A DNA stretch of 64,000 nucleotides, from contig JAEXRD010000063.1 in assembly GCA_023438245.1 (NCBI GenBank), positions 1 through 64,000 of the forward strand, written 5' to 3'. The translations under genes and the position numbers were made by a program. Under the pieces are notes generated by a model. It worked only from the letters and a program-made list of their open reading frames with translations. It was not told the DNA's origin and searched no databases. This DNA comes from Pseudomonadota bacterium. Lineage in GTDB: Bacteria; Desulfobacterota; Desulfovibrionia; Desulfovibrionales; Desulfovibrionaceae. Below, one piece after another: positions 27,055 through 37,786 of this stretch; position 1 is the first letter of the stretch; every line of letters starts with the position of its first letter.

Positions 27055-27705
27055 TTGCTGAACGTCAAGGAATTGCTTGAGGAAATCAATGCCTCGCCCT
27101 ACGAGGAGATCGAGATCCGCACCCCGCACACCGGCGTGGTGGAGTTCGTGGGCCTGAATGTGGGCGACCGCGTGGCCGGTCCCGGCGGCAAGTGGCACGA
27201 GGTGCCCGGCACGCTCCTGGCCAACCTGACCCGCGAGAAGAACAAGAAGCCCATCTGCGCCACCATGAAGGGCAGCGTGGTGGACATCCGCTCCGACCTG
27301 GAAGGCAAGTTCGTGGAGGCGGGCGAGCGCCTGCTGACCATCCGCCACTTCCTGTCCAAGGAGGAGGTCATCGGCCGCATCCTCAAGAAGGCGCTGAACC
27401 TCTTTGCCGCCCCGGAGCGCGCCAAGTACTATTTCGTCCCCGAGATCGACGCCAAGATCAAGGCCGGCGGCGAGCAGAGCGTCAAGCTCAAGGACGGCAT
27501 GGAGATGTTCATCGTCTCCCGCATGAAGCGCGAGACCCCGCTGGCATACAGCGGCCCCGAGGGCATCATCTACGCCGTGTACTTCCAGCAGGGCGACAAC
27601 GTGGACGGCGGCCAGCCGCTCATCGGCGTGTGCCCGGAGTCCCAGCTTCCCCTCATCCAGGACGTGGTGAACCGCGTGCAGGGCGAGTGGGAGGAGCGGG
27701 ACTAG
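27055..27705 (+). CDS. Biotin attachment protein with two biotinyl-like folds
   Basis: Probable biotin carrier of the carboxylase. The 216-residue protein appears to hold two biotinyl/lipoyl folds. In the first (about residues 17-100; VVEFVGLNVGDRV to GKFVEAGERLLTI) the loop that normally reads AMKM is REKNKK, so biotinylation there is doubtful. In the second (about 140-200) SRMKRE is followed by YAVYFQQGDNVDGGQPLIGV, and Lys158 is the likely biotin site, although flanking residues differ from the usual AMKM. The start is TTG at 27055 with GAGG eight bases upstream; no nearer ATG gives the N-terminus. The AccB-like role is inferred from position and fold pattern. Confidence 0.75.
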   Translation: MLNVKELLEEINASPYEEIEIRTPHTGVVEFVGLNVGDRVAGPGGKWHEVPGTLLANLTREKNKKPICATMKGSVVDIRSDLEGKFVEAGERLLTIRHFLSKEEVIGRILKKALNLFAAPERAKYYFVPEIDAKIKAGGEQSVKLKDGMEMFIVSRMKRETPLAYSGPEGIIYAVYFQQGDNVDGGQPLIGVCPESQLPLIQDVVNRVQGEWEERD

Positions 27706-27717
27706 GAGGCGCGGGCC

Positions 27718-28086
27718 GTGGCCAAGATCCTCATCGTCCGCGTCTCGGCCCAGACCTGGGACGAGGCCGAAGTGGAGAAGCGCTGGCCCGCCCTGTGCCG
27801 CCTGGGCTTTTCGCCGCCGGTCCTGTTCAGCGCCCCCAAGGGCGTGCTGGAACTGGTGGAGAACCTGGCCGACCGCCTGGACATGGGCGTGCTGCCCGAG
27901 GAAGAGGCCGGGCTCGCCGGGGAGGCCATCCGCCGCGCCGCCCAGGCCAAGGCCCGGCTCGAAGCCGCTCTTGCCGAGTGGAACGCCAAGGAGGCCAGCA
28001 GCCTCACCGACGACATCGAAGAAGCCCTGGACGAAGCCGAGCGCGCCGCGCGCGGCACCAAGAAAGGCTTCTCTTTACGAGAGTAG
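27718..28086 (+). CDS. Hypothetical protein downstream of carboxylase genes
   Basis: A 122-residue protein that I do not recognise. It starts MAKILIVRVSAQTWDEAEV, has a middle with KGVLELVENLADRLDMGVL, and a long charged, probably coiled-coil C-terminal helix rich in Ala and Glu (about residues 62-112). No signal peptide or membrane segment. The GTG at 27718 follows an AGGAGG site overlapping the stop of the biotin protein, so translation is likely coupled to the carboxylase operon. A structural or regulatory role in that complex is possible but nothing in the sequence proves it. Confidence 0.75.
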   Translation: MAKILIVRVSAQTWDEAEVEKRWPALCRLGFSPPVLFSAPKGVLELVENLADRLDMGVLPEEEAGLAGEAIRRAAQAKARLEAALAEWNAKEASSLTDDIEEALDEAERAARGTKKGFSLRE

Positions 28087-28143
28087 CGGCGGCGTGCTAG
28101 TCGCTGTTTGAATCCGAACCCGCATCCGCCAAGGAGTTGTCAT

Positions 28144-28677
28144 ATGGCCGGTAGCTTGAACAAAGTCATCCTTGTGGGACACCTGGGGCAGGACCCCCAG
28201 ATCGCCTACACCCAGTCCGGTCGGCCCTGGGTGAAGCTGAGCCTCGCCACCAGCACCCGCATCAAGGACCAGCAGGGCGCCTGGGTGGACAAGACCGAGT
28301 GGCACAAGATCGTGGCCTGGGACAAGGACGCCGAGTTCTGCAGCAACTACCTGGCCAAGGGCGCGCTCGTCATGGTGGAAGGCCGCCTGCAGACCCGCAA
28401 ATGGCAGGACAAGGAAGGCCAGGACCGCTACACCACCGAGGTGGTGGCCCAGCGCGTGCAGTCCCTGGGCGGACGCAGCCAGGGCGGCGGTGGCGGAAGC
28501 GAGGAGGGCTCCTTCGCCCCGCGCCAGCAGAGGCAGCAGGGCGGGTACCAGCAGCAGCGCCCCCAGGGCGGACAGGGCGGCCAGCAGAATCGCGGCCAGC
28601 AGCCTCCCTTCGAGGACGAGGACCTCGGCCCGGCCTTCCCCAGCGAGGCCAGCGGCATGGACGACGTGCCGTTCTAG
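28144..28677 (+). CDS. ssb: Single-stranded DNA-binding protein
   Basis: Coats single-stranded DNA in replication and repair. The 177-residue protein has the OB fold over residues 1-110 (MAGSLNKVILVGHLGQDPQ, VKLSLATSTR, TEWHKIVAW, LVMVEGRLQTRKWQDKEGQDRYTTEVV), then a flexible Gln- and Gly-rich linker and the acidic tail ending MDDVPF, the docking site for partner proteins such as RecO. The ATG at 28144 has AAGGAG seven bases upstream; an earlier in-frame ATG at 28108 would add a short basic extension and lacks a ribosome site. Confidence 0.97.
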   Translation: MAGSLNKVILVGHLGQDPQIAYTQSGRPWVKLSLATSTRIKDQQGAWVDKTEWHKIVAWDKDAEFCSNYLAKGALVMVEGRLQTRKWQDKEGQDRYTTEVVAQRVQSLGGRSQGGGGGSEEGSFAPRQQRQQGGYQQQRPQGGQGGQQNRGQQPPFEDEDLGPAFPSEASGMDDVPF

Positions 28678-28697
28678 GCCGTCTCCGAATCGAAACG

Positions 28698-28738
28698 AAA
28701 AGGCCCCGCCGGATGCTCTCCGCGCGGGGCCTTTGTTT
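28698..28738. terminator. Terminator after ssb
   Basis: GGCCCCGC at 28702-28709 pairs with GCGGGGCC at 28724-28731; A residues before and T residues after the stem would give U runs in both directions. It lies between the convergent stops of ssb and the DUF3783 gene. Confidence 0.85.
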
Positions 28739-28752
28739 ATTTTCTTCAAGTG

Positions 28753-29181
28753 TTACTTGCGCATGGCCTGCATGGCGATGCGCTCCATGTCCAGTTCGGC
28801 CAGCAGGTCCAGCACGGACCAGGCCTCGCTGGTGGGCGTAAGCGCGGCCCAGTTCTGCGGCGGCAGGCCCAGGTGCTTCCAGGCCGCCATGATTGTGTTC
28901 AGCTCCTTCTCCGTCACCCCGGAGAGGATCATGGCGCGTGGCAGCAGGCTGTCCTTGCCGCGCCCGTGCCCAGCGGGCTCGCGCAGAACCTCACCCACCG
29001 GGCGCTCGGCGTCGTCCATGCCCGCGAACACCACCGGAACGTCCGCAAGGTTCCAGCGCTCCAGCATGGCCAGCAGCACGTCCTGCTCCGCCGCGGCGTA
29101 GCCGCACACCAGCGCGCCGCGCTGGCCATAGAGCTGCTTTTTGGCGCTGCCCGTGACCTTGGAGAAACTGCTTTTAGCCAT
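28753..29181 (-). CDS. DUF3783 family protein
   Basis: A 142-residue protein of unknown function. The C-terminal half looks like DUF3783: RAMILSGVTEKELNTIMAAWKHLGLPPQNWAALTPTSEAW with a closing LLAELDMERIAMQ, which in that family forms a small alpha/beta domain. The N-terminal half has QRGALVCGYAAAEQDVLLAMLERW and PVVFAGMDD, which seem to echo the C-terminal pattern and suggest an internal repeat of a similar fold. The ATG at 29181 lies inside the end of the upstream membrane-protein gene; the two overlap by eight bases and are probably coupled. Confidence 0.75.
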   Translation of the reverse strand: MAKSSFSKVTGSAKKQLYGQRGALVCGYAAAEQDVLLAMLERWNLADVPVVFAGMDDAERPVGEVLREPAGHGRGKDSLLPRAMILSGVTEKELNTIMAAWKHLGLPPQNWAALTPTSEAWSVLDLLAELDMERIAMQAMRK

Positions 29182-30145
29182 ATGGCTTGCCCTCTATGAA
29201 CGAGTCCTGGTGGCCGCAGACCTTGTCATCGCAATGCACCACCACCGTGTGCGGCTTGGGTGCTTCCTTTGGCGGCGGGGGCGGAATCTCGCAGGAATCG
29301 CTGATGCGCCCGTAGAACAGGTTGAACGCGCCCTTCACGCCCACGGCGAAGATCACGGCGCTGACGCTGACGACCACCGAGAGCGTGGTTCCGGCGGTGA
29401 GCGCCAGCCGGATGAGCATGGTGGACAGCGCAAACCCGGAGTTGCGGAAAATGGTGTGGAATTCCGGTATGTGGCGCTGGGCGATGAGCAGCAGCAGCAC
29501 ATCGGCGAAGATGAGCAGGGTGAAGAAGTCGTGGAACACGTCGATGGGCTCCAGCCCGCGCAGGTGGTGCACCAGGTTTTCGCCCGCCAGGAACAGGAAG
29601 GCCGTCAGCACGCCCATGGCCACCAGCTTCTTGGCCACGATGAACCGGGCCAGGTCGCGCGGGGGCTTGAGCCACGGGCCGGTCTTGCTCAGCCAGGCGT
29701 AGGCCCCCAAAAGCAGGAACACCAGCAGCGCGCCAATGGCGTTGAGCCCCAGGTCGTAGAGCACCTCCTGGTGCTGGTCCACGTAGATGGGCTCCGGGAA
29801 CTGCGAGAGCGACTTGAAGGCCGCCCGCAGCAGGATGAGCGCCAGGATCTCGAACTGCTTGCCCACGGACTTGCTCGTGCTCTTGGGCAGGCTGAAGACC
29901 AGCTCCACGACCTCCAGGATGAGCACCAGCGTGAAGGCCTGGTTCACCGCGGCGAAGCGGTTCAGCGCGATGTGCTCGGCCAGCCAGCCGGAGAGCAGCC
30001 CGAAGCGGTTGAGCTCGATGAGCGTAAGCGCGCACAGGAAGTAGAGCACCAGGAAGGTGGCCACGAAACGCCGCGTCCTCTCGGACTCCGAGAAGGCCTG
30101 CAACGCGTCGTAGACGATGATGACCGGCTGGGTGATGCGATTCAT
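29174..30145 (-). CDS. Polytopic membrane protein of unknown function
   Basis: A 323-residue integral membrane protein not recognised as a named family. Hydrophobic segments appear at about 28-46, 66-86, 133-153, 172-190, 206-224 and two near 238-290, about seven in all. Between the second and third lies a charged loop with KSTSKSVGKQFEIL and a helix LALILLRAAF. The C-terminal tail after the last segment holds a proline run and the cysteines of CEIPPPPP and CDDKVCGH, which could bind metal or form a disulfide. It follows the SNF2 helicase gene by 45 bases and overlaps the DUF3783 gene by eight. The pairing of a membrane protein with a SNF2 ATPase is unexplained. Confidence 0.8.
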   Translation of the reverse strand: MNRITQPVIIVYDALQAFSESERTRRFVATFLVLYFLCALTLIELNRFGLLSGWLAEHIALNRFAAVNQAFTLVLILEVVELVFSLPKSTSKSVGKQFEILALILLRAAFKSLSQFPEPIYVDQHQEVLYDLGLNAIGALLVFLLLGAYAWLSKTGPWLKPPRDLARFIVAKKLVAMGVLTAFLFLAGENLVHHLRGLEPIDVFHDFFTLLIFADVLLLLIAQRHIPEFHTIFRNSGFALSTMLIRLALTAGTTLSVVVSVSAVIFAVGVKGAFNLFYGRISDSCEIPPPPPKEAPKPHTVVVHCDDKVCGHQDSFIEGKPYG

Positions 30146-30156
30146 TCCTGACAGCT

Positions 30157-30168
30157 AGGGCATGCCCT
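30157..30168. repeat. Perfect 12-base palindrome
   Basis: AGGGCATGCCCT lies in the 45-base spacer between the helicase stop and the start of the membrane-protein gene. It could be a protein-binding site or part of a weak hairpin; chance is possible. Confidence 0.3.
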
Positions 30169-30190
30169 GGCGTTTGTCCAGTCCTTGGGG

Positions 30191-33100
30191 CTAGATCTCG
30201 AAGAGCATCTCCAGATCGTCACGCGTGAGCGACTTGAACGCCGACTGGCCGGGAATGATGGCCTCGGCCACGTCCTTCTTCTGCTCCTGCAGCTTCAGGA
30301 TCTTCTCTTCCACGGTGTTCTGGCAGATCATCTTGTAGGCGAACACCTGCCGCTTCTGGCCGATGCGGTGGGTTCGGTCCGTGGCCTGGTTCTCCACCGC
30401 CGGGTTCCACCACGGGTCGTAGTGGATGACGTAGTCCGCGCTGGTGAGATTGAGGCCCGTGCCGCCCGCCTTGAGCGAGATGAGGAAGATCGGGATGTCC
30501 GGGCTGTCGTTGAACTTGTCCACCTGCTCGAAGCGGTCCTTGCTCGACCCGTCGAGGTAGGCGAAGGGCACGTCGCGGATGACCAGCCAGGAGCGGATGA
30601 TGTGCAGCATCTGCACGAACTGGGAGAACACCAGCACCTTGTGGCCGCCCTCGATGATGTCCGTCACCAGGTCCTTGAAGGCGTCGAACTTGCCCGAGGG
30701 CAGGTTGGTGTTGATGCCCGGGATGTCCAGCTTCAGCAGGCGCGGGTGGCAGCAGATCTGGCGGAGCTTCAAGAGGGCGTCCAGGATGGACATCTGGCTC
30801 TTGGCCAGGCCCTTCTCGTCCACGTCGCGCAGCACCTGCTCCTTGAGCTTGGCGGCGAGGGCTCCGTACAGGTCGCGCTGCTCGTCGGCCAGGTCGCAGT
30901 AGTGCGTGGTCTCGATCTTGGGCGGCAGGTCCTTGGCCACCTCGTTCTTGGTGCGCCGCAGGATGAACGGCTTCACGCGGCTTCTGAGGTAGTTCAGCGT
31001 CTCGTCGTCGGCGTCCTTGATGGGCTTGACGATCCCGCGCTGGAAGGCGTGCTGCGAGCCCAGGAAGCCGGGCATGAGGAACTCGAACAGGCTCCACAGC
31101 TCGAACAGGTTGTTCTCGATGGGCGTGCCGGAGAGGCACAGGCGCATGTCGGCATCCAGCCTGCGCACGCTGCGGGCCGTGATGGTGTTGGGATTCTTGA
31201 TGTTCTGGGCCTCGTCCAGGATCACCGTGAGGTACTTGTACTTGGAGAGTTCCTCCAGGTCGCGCCGGAGCAGGGCGTAGGTGGTGATGATCAGGTCCGA
31301 GTCCTTGATGCGCGTGAACAGGTCGTCGCGCTTGGCCCCGTAGATGGTCAGGCGGCGCAGTTCGGGCACGAACTTCGCGGCCTCGCGCTCCCAGTTGGGC
31401 AGCACGCTGGTGGGCACCACGATGAGGTTGGGGCCCTTGGCCCCGCGCTCGATGATGGACTGCACGAAGGACAGGGTCTGCACGGTCTTGCCCAGGCCCA
31501 TCTCGTCGGCCAGGATGCCGCCGAACCCGTATTCGCGCAGGAAGTTCAGGTAGGACAGGCCCATGACCTGGTAGGGGCGCAGGGTGGCGTTCAGGCCGCG
31601 CGGGGGCGGAACTTGCCTGATCTGCTGGAAGTTGCTGATCTTCTCACGCAGCTTCACGAAATAGGCGTCGGTCTTGGCGCCGGGCATGTCGTCCAGCAGG
31701 TTGTCCAGCACCGGGGCCTCGAACTGCTGGAACTTCTTCTGCGGCGGCTTCTCCGGGTCGTAGCCCAGGGCCTTGAGCTTGTGGCCGATGCGCCGCAGCC
31801 AGGATTCCGGCAGGCTGGTGTAGGAGCCGTCCTTGAGCTGGACGTAGCGCTTCTTCTGCACCCAGGCGCGCCAGATGTCCTCGATGGGCACTTTCTGGTC
31901 GTCGTACTGCACGGTGAGGTCGAGGGTGAACCACTTGTTCTCCTCGTCGCTCTTCACCTCGGCGTTGATGACCGGCTTGGACAGGCGCACCTTGTAGCGG
32001 GTCAGGTTCTGCTCGCCGTAGACGCGGTAGCCCTCCACCAGCATGGGGTAGAAGTCCAGCAGGAAGTTGATGGCCTCCTCCTGCTCCATGAACCAGGTGT
32101 GGTTGCTGCGCGGCTGGAAGCCCATGTGCTGCAGCTCGGCGAAGAGCACGGCCTCCTCGTCCTGGGCGCGGCGGATGAGGTAGCTCTTGTCGCCGTAGCG
32201 GTAGCTGCCGGTCTGCAGGTCCGGGTTGGGACCGGGCAGGCTCACCTCGCCGTGGTCGGTCTCGTACACGCACTGGATCTTGAGCACCAGCAGGCTGCCC
32301 TCTTCGTCCAGGTACAGCTTGGGGTTGAACTCCGCGGGCTGGAAGATCGGGCCCATGCGCTCCAGGAAGTCCTCCTGGCCGTACAGGTCGGACACGGGGA
32401 TGCGCGTCCACACGCGGTCCAGGAATTCGGAGATGTCGGCATGCGGCACGATGGGCCCCTGCTCGACCATCTCCTGGATCAGCTCGGGGTCCAGGCCGGT
32501 CTGCACCGGGTGGAAATTGCCCTTCCAGAACACCCACAGCGGCAGGCGCCCGTAGAAATACAGCTCGTCCTCCTTGCGGATGGAGAAGGGCGGGCGGTCG
32601 TCGCGGGAGAGCATGATGTCGAACCCCAGGCCGTCCTCGGAGAGCTGCGGCTGGAGCTTGAGCTGCATGGTCTTGTTCTCGATGCGCACCGGCTGGTCGG
32701 AGTCGCGCAGGAACAGGTAGTACTCGTTCTTGATGGCCCGGAAGAACCAGGAGTGCAGGCCCGCCGGGAGCTCCACGCGGTGGCCCTGGTAGTCCAGGTA
32801 GTGGGCGATCATGCCCGCCACCTTGGGCAGGCCGGGGGAGAGCTCGCACCAGTCGGGGTTCTTTAGGATCTGCTCCAGCGTGATCTGCTGCTGCACGGTG
32901 GAGATGCCGCTCTTGTTCTGGCGGGCGCGCAGGAAGGCCACCTGGAGCCGGCCCGGCTCCGGGTACAGGCGGAACACGAAATAGTGCTTGCCCGGCTCGG
33001 CCTCCAGCTCCGTGGAGAAGAAGCCGCGGAAGGTCTGCCGCCACTCGGTGCGCGGCTTGGGCAAATCCGAGCCCTTGGAGGGCGTGGAAAGGCTTCTCAG

Positions 33101-33403
33101 CAGCTTCGCGGCGGTGGCGCCCACGTGGCGGCACACCCCGGAGAAGGAATCCGGGCAGTTGCAGTAATAGTTGATGCTTCCGTCGCTGAAGTTGATGCCC
33201 AGCTCGGAGTGGTAAATCTGGAAATCGTCTCCCTGGACCTGTCCGTCCACGTCCAGGAACTGGTCGCGCTGCTGCAGGTCGAGCTTCTGCACCCCATCGT
33301 TGTCCACGATGGCATAGGCGCCCTCGGCAATATAGTCGGGAACCGTTTCCTTCATGAAACGGTTGACGATTTCCCGCAGTCTGGCCTCTTCAGCAATGGG
33401 CAT
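30191..33403 (-). CDS. SWIM zinc-finger SNF2-family DNA translocase
   Basis: Large ATP-dependent DNA or chromatin-type translocase of the bacterial SNF2 (HepA/RapA-related) group. The 1070-residue protein begins with a domain ending in a SWIM finger CxCx7CxH at Cys81, Cys83, Cys91 and His93. A long middle region of unknown fold (about 120-560) is followed by the motor: PYQVMGLSYL, Walker A DEMGLGKTVQ near 632, the Walker B-like VILDEAQNIKN near 731, SGTPIENNLFELWSLFEF, and in the second lobe LVFSQFVQMLH, SLKAGGTGLNLT and the TDRTHRIGQ motif. The ATG at 33403 has AAGGAG eleven bases upstream. It has a good promoter of its own and leads a three-gene group with a membrane protein and DUF3783. 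In other bacteria SWIM-SNF2 genes sometimes belong to defence loci, but none of the usual partners is here. Confidence 0.9.
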   Translation of the reverse strand: MPIAEEARLREIVNRFMKETVPDYIAEGAYAIVDNDGVQKLDLQQRDQFLDVDGQVQGDDFQIYHSELGINFSDGSINYYCNCPDSFSGVCRHVGATAAKLLRSLSTPSKGSDLPKPRTEWRQTFRGFFSTELEAEPGKHYFVFRLYPEPGRLQVAFLRARQNKSGISTVQQQITLEQILKNPDWCELSPGLPKVAGMIAHYLDYQGHRVELPAGLHSWFFRAIKNEYYLFLRDSDQPVRIENKTMQLKLQPQLSEDGLGFDIMLSRDDRPPFSIRKEDELYFYGRLPLWVFWKGNFHPVQTGLDPELIQEMVEQGPIVPHADISEFLDRVWTRIPVSDLYGQEDFLERMGPIFQPAEFNPKLYLDEEGSLLVLKIQCVYETDHGEVSLPGPNPDLQTGSYRYGDKSYLIRRAQDEEAVLFAELQHMGFQPRSNHTWFMEQEEAINFLLDFYPMLVEGYRVYGEQNLTRYKVRLSKPVINAEVKSDEENKWFTLDLTVQYDDQKVPIEDIWRAWVQKKRYVQLKDGSYTSLPESWLRRIGHKLKALGYDPEKPPQKKFQQFEAPVLDNLLDDMPGAKTDAYFVKLREKISNFQQIRQVPPPRGLNATLRPYQVMGLSYLNFLREYGFGGILADEMGLGKTVQTLSFVQSIIERGAKGPNLIVVPTSVLPNWEREAAKFVPELRRLTIYGAKRDDLFTRIKDSDLIITTYALLRRDLEELSKYKYLTVILDEAQNIKNPNTITARSVRRLDADMRLCLSGTPIENNLFELWSLFEFLMPGFLGSQHAFQRGIVKPIKDADDETLNYLRSRVKPFILRRTKNEVAKDLPPKIETTHYCDLADEQRDLYGALAAKLKEQVLRDVDEKGLAKSQMSILDALLKLRQICCHPRLLKLDIPGINTNLPSGKFDAFKDLVTDIIEGGHKVLVFSQFVQMLHIIRSWLVIRDVPFAYLDGSSKDRFEQVDKFNDSPDIPIFLISLKAGGTGLNLTSADYVIHYDPWWNPAVENQATDRTHRIGQKRQVFAYKMICQNTVEEKILKLQEQKKDVAEAIIPGQSAFKSLTRDDLEMLFEI

Positions 33404-33484
33404 GAAACCGGAAACTCCTTGAAATATTGGGATGTTCGGGCGGTGGGTAAACGCCCGCCGCCCGGCGTCGGGCGCGGATGAGCG

Positions 33485-33512
33485 AGTATAGACATCGGCG
33501 GAACAAAAGCAA
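33485..33512 (-). promoter_or_regulatory. Sigma-70 promoter of the SNF2 gene
   Basis: Minus-strand TTGCTT (33512-33507), 16-base spacer, TATACT (33490-33485). Five of six -10 positions match. The predicted start lies about 75 bases before the gene. Confidence 0.5.
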
Positions 33513-33519
33513 GCCCTGC

Positions 33520-33548
33520 TTGGCTTTTTTCAAGCTCTGGTTCATAGT
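33520..33548 (+). promoter_or_regulatory. Possible promoter of the solute-binding protein gene
   Basis: TTGGCT at 33520-33525 and CATAGT at 33543-33548 with 17 bases between; four of six match at each box. It lies back to back with the SNF2 promoter. Confidence 0.35.
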
Positions 33549-33614
33549 GCGAGCCAGGGCGCTCATATGCCCATGTTATGCTCAAGATCGGCCCTGTTGG
33601 CAAGAGGATTCCTG

Positions 33615-35284
33615 ATGCGTAGACCGTACCTGCCCCGCGCCCTCGTGCTGCTTGCGGCCCTTGTCCTGTGCGGGCTGGTGGGCTGCCGGGGCGACTCCGG
33701 CCCCGCCCCCGGCGGGCGCGGGCAGGACGTGCGCCCCCAGGACATCCCGGCCGCGCCGGAGCAGGGCGGCAGGCTGGTGGAGGCCGTCATCGGCGAGCCC
33801 TCCAACCTCATCCCGCCGCTGGCCAGCGACTCGGCTTCGCACGAGGTGGCCGACCACATCTACGTGGCCCCGCTCAAGTACGACAAGAACATCAATCTGG
33901 TGCCCCAGGCCGCCGAGAAGTTCGAGGTGCTGGAGGAGGGCCGCCTGCTCAGGTTCACGCTCCGGCGCGACATCCGCTGGACCGACGGCAAACCGCTCAC
34001 GGCCCACGACGTGGAGTTCACCTACCGGCTCATGATCGACCCCAAGACGCCCACGGCCTACGCCGAGGACTTCCTGGCCATCAAGGAGTTCAAGCGCACC
34101 GGCGAGTACACCTTCGAGGCGCGCTACGACAAGCCCTTCGCCCGCGCGCTGGTCACCTGGGCCCACGCCATCCTGCCCCGGCACATCCTTCAGGGCCAGG
34201 ACCTGCTGAAGACGAAGTACAGCCGCGAGCCCGTGGGCGCCGGGCCGTACATTCTCAAGAGCTGGACCGCCGGGGACCGGCTGGTGCTGGTGGCCAATCC
34301 GGACTACTTCGAGGGCCGCCCCTACCTGGACGAGCGCGTCATCCGCATCATCCCGGACCAGTCCACGCAGTTCCTGGAGCTCAAGGCCGGAAACCTGGAC
34401 ACCATCAGCCTCTCGCCGCAGCAGTACCTGTACCAGACCGGCGGCGCGGGCTGGGACGCCAACTTCCGCAAGTTCCAGTACGTGGCCTCGGCCTACACCT
34501 ACCTGGGCTTCAACCTGAAGAGCCCGCTGTTCTCGGACGTGCGCGTGCGCCGGGCCATCAACCTGGCCATCGACAAGGAAGAGATCGTGCGCGGGGTGCT
34601 GGCGGGCCTGGGCCAGGCGGCCAACGGGCCGTACAAGCCCGGCACCTGGCAGTACAACACGGCCATTCCGGCCAACGAGTACGACCCCGGCAAGGCCGAG
34701 AAGCTCCTGGCCGAGGCCGGATGGACGCGCAAGCCCCACGACGGGCCGCTCACCAACGCCCGGGGCCAGAAGTTCGCCTTCACCATCCTGACCAACCAGG
34801 GCAACAGCCAGCGCATCAAGGCCGCCATCATCATCCAGAGCAGGCTGGCGGCCCTGGGCATGAAGGTGGAGATCCGCACCGTGGAGTGGGCCTCGTTCCT
34901 CAAGGAGTTCGTGGACAAGGGCCGCTTCGACGCCCTGGTCATGGGCTGGAACATCCTTCAGGACCCGGACCTGTACGACGTGTGGCATTCCTCCAGGGCC
35001 GTGCCCGGCGGGCTCAACTTCGTGGGCTTCAAGAACGCCGAGTTGGACGACCTGCTGGAACGCGGGCGCAGCACCCTGGACCAGGCCCGGCGAAAGCTTA
35101 TCTATGACCGCGTGCAGGCCATACTGCACGACGAACAGCCATACTGCTTCCTCTACGTGCCCATGGCCCTGCCCATGGTGCACGCCCGGGTGCAGGGCAT
35201 CGAGCCCGCGCCCGCAGGGATTTCCCACAACTTCATCCGGTGGTGGATACCCAAGGTGTACCAGCGCCCGGAGCTTACTCAGCA

Positions 35285-35288
<4 letters not shown>
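33615..35288 (+). CDS. Family 5 extracellular solute-binding lipoprotein
   Basis: Likely periplasmic binding protein for peptides or similar solutes, anchored by lipid. The 557-residue product has a signal sequence with lipobox GLVGC, then the SBP_bac_5 layout: NLIPPLASDSASHEVADHIYV, the family signature around LRRDIRWTDGKPLTAHDVEFTYRL near residues 118-138, HILQGQDLLKTKYSREPVGAGPYILKSW, and QFLELKAGNLDTI. The ATG at 33615 begins the signal peptide with GAGG seven bases upstream; an earlier in-frame ATG at 33567 would spoil it. No permease or ATPase genes are nearby, so its transporter is elsewhere or it is a stand-alone sensor. Its TGA overlaps the rel start as ATGA. Confidence 0.9.
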
Positions 35289-37441
<2,153 letters not shown>

Positions 37442-37453
37442 GGGAGGTCCGTG

Positions 37454-37777
37454 ATGAAGACGTACGCCATCTGTGCGGCGCTGCTGCTCTGCGCGGCCCC
37501 GGCCCTGGCCCAGACGGGCGGCCAGCAAAACTACGAGGACCTGCCCACCAGCGCCGGGGTGGGCAAGTGGGAGCCGCACAAGCAGGCCCAGTCCTACAAG
37601 ATCACCGTGGACGGGGACGCCATCTTCGTCAACGGCGTCGAGCAGAAGGTCAAGTACGACCCGGCCCAGGACATCGCCATCGTCAAGGGCGAGGCCGTGC
37701 TGGTTCCCCGGGGCCAGGGCCTGACCCTCAAGGCCAGGACGGTGGAAACCGTCCAGCCCGCCCAGCCCCTGAAGTAG
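37454..37777 (+). CDS. Small secreted hypothetical protein
   Basis: A 107-residue protein with a clear signal peptide (MKTYAICAALLLCAAPALAQ) and a mature part of about 87 residues predicted to be mostly beta strand: KITVDGDAIFVNGVEQKVKYDPAQDIAIVKGEAVLVPRGQGLTLKA. I do not recognise the family. The ATG at 37454 is chosen because GGGGAGG lies six bases upstream; a GTG one codon earlier is possible. It begins 12 bases after rel and is probably cotranscribed with it, and it converges on the giant CHAT gene with only nine bases between the stops. Confidence 0.75.
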   Translation: MKTYAICAALLLCAAPALAQTGGQQNYEDLPTSAGVGKWEPHKQAQSYKITVDGDAIFVNGVEQKVKYDPAQDIAIVKGEAVLVPRGQGLTLKARTVETVQPAQPLK

Positions 37778-37786
37778 TCCGCCTCC

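Noticed and set aside
30185..32866. Long plus-strand open frame opposite the SNF2 gene.
   Set aside because: Composition is that of an antisense shadow; the minus strand has all SNF2 motifs.
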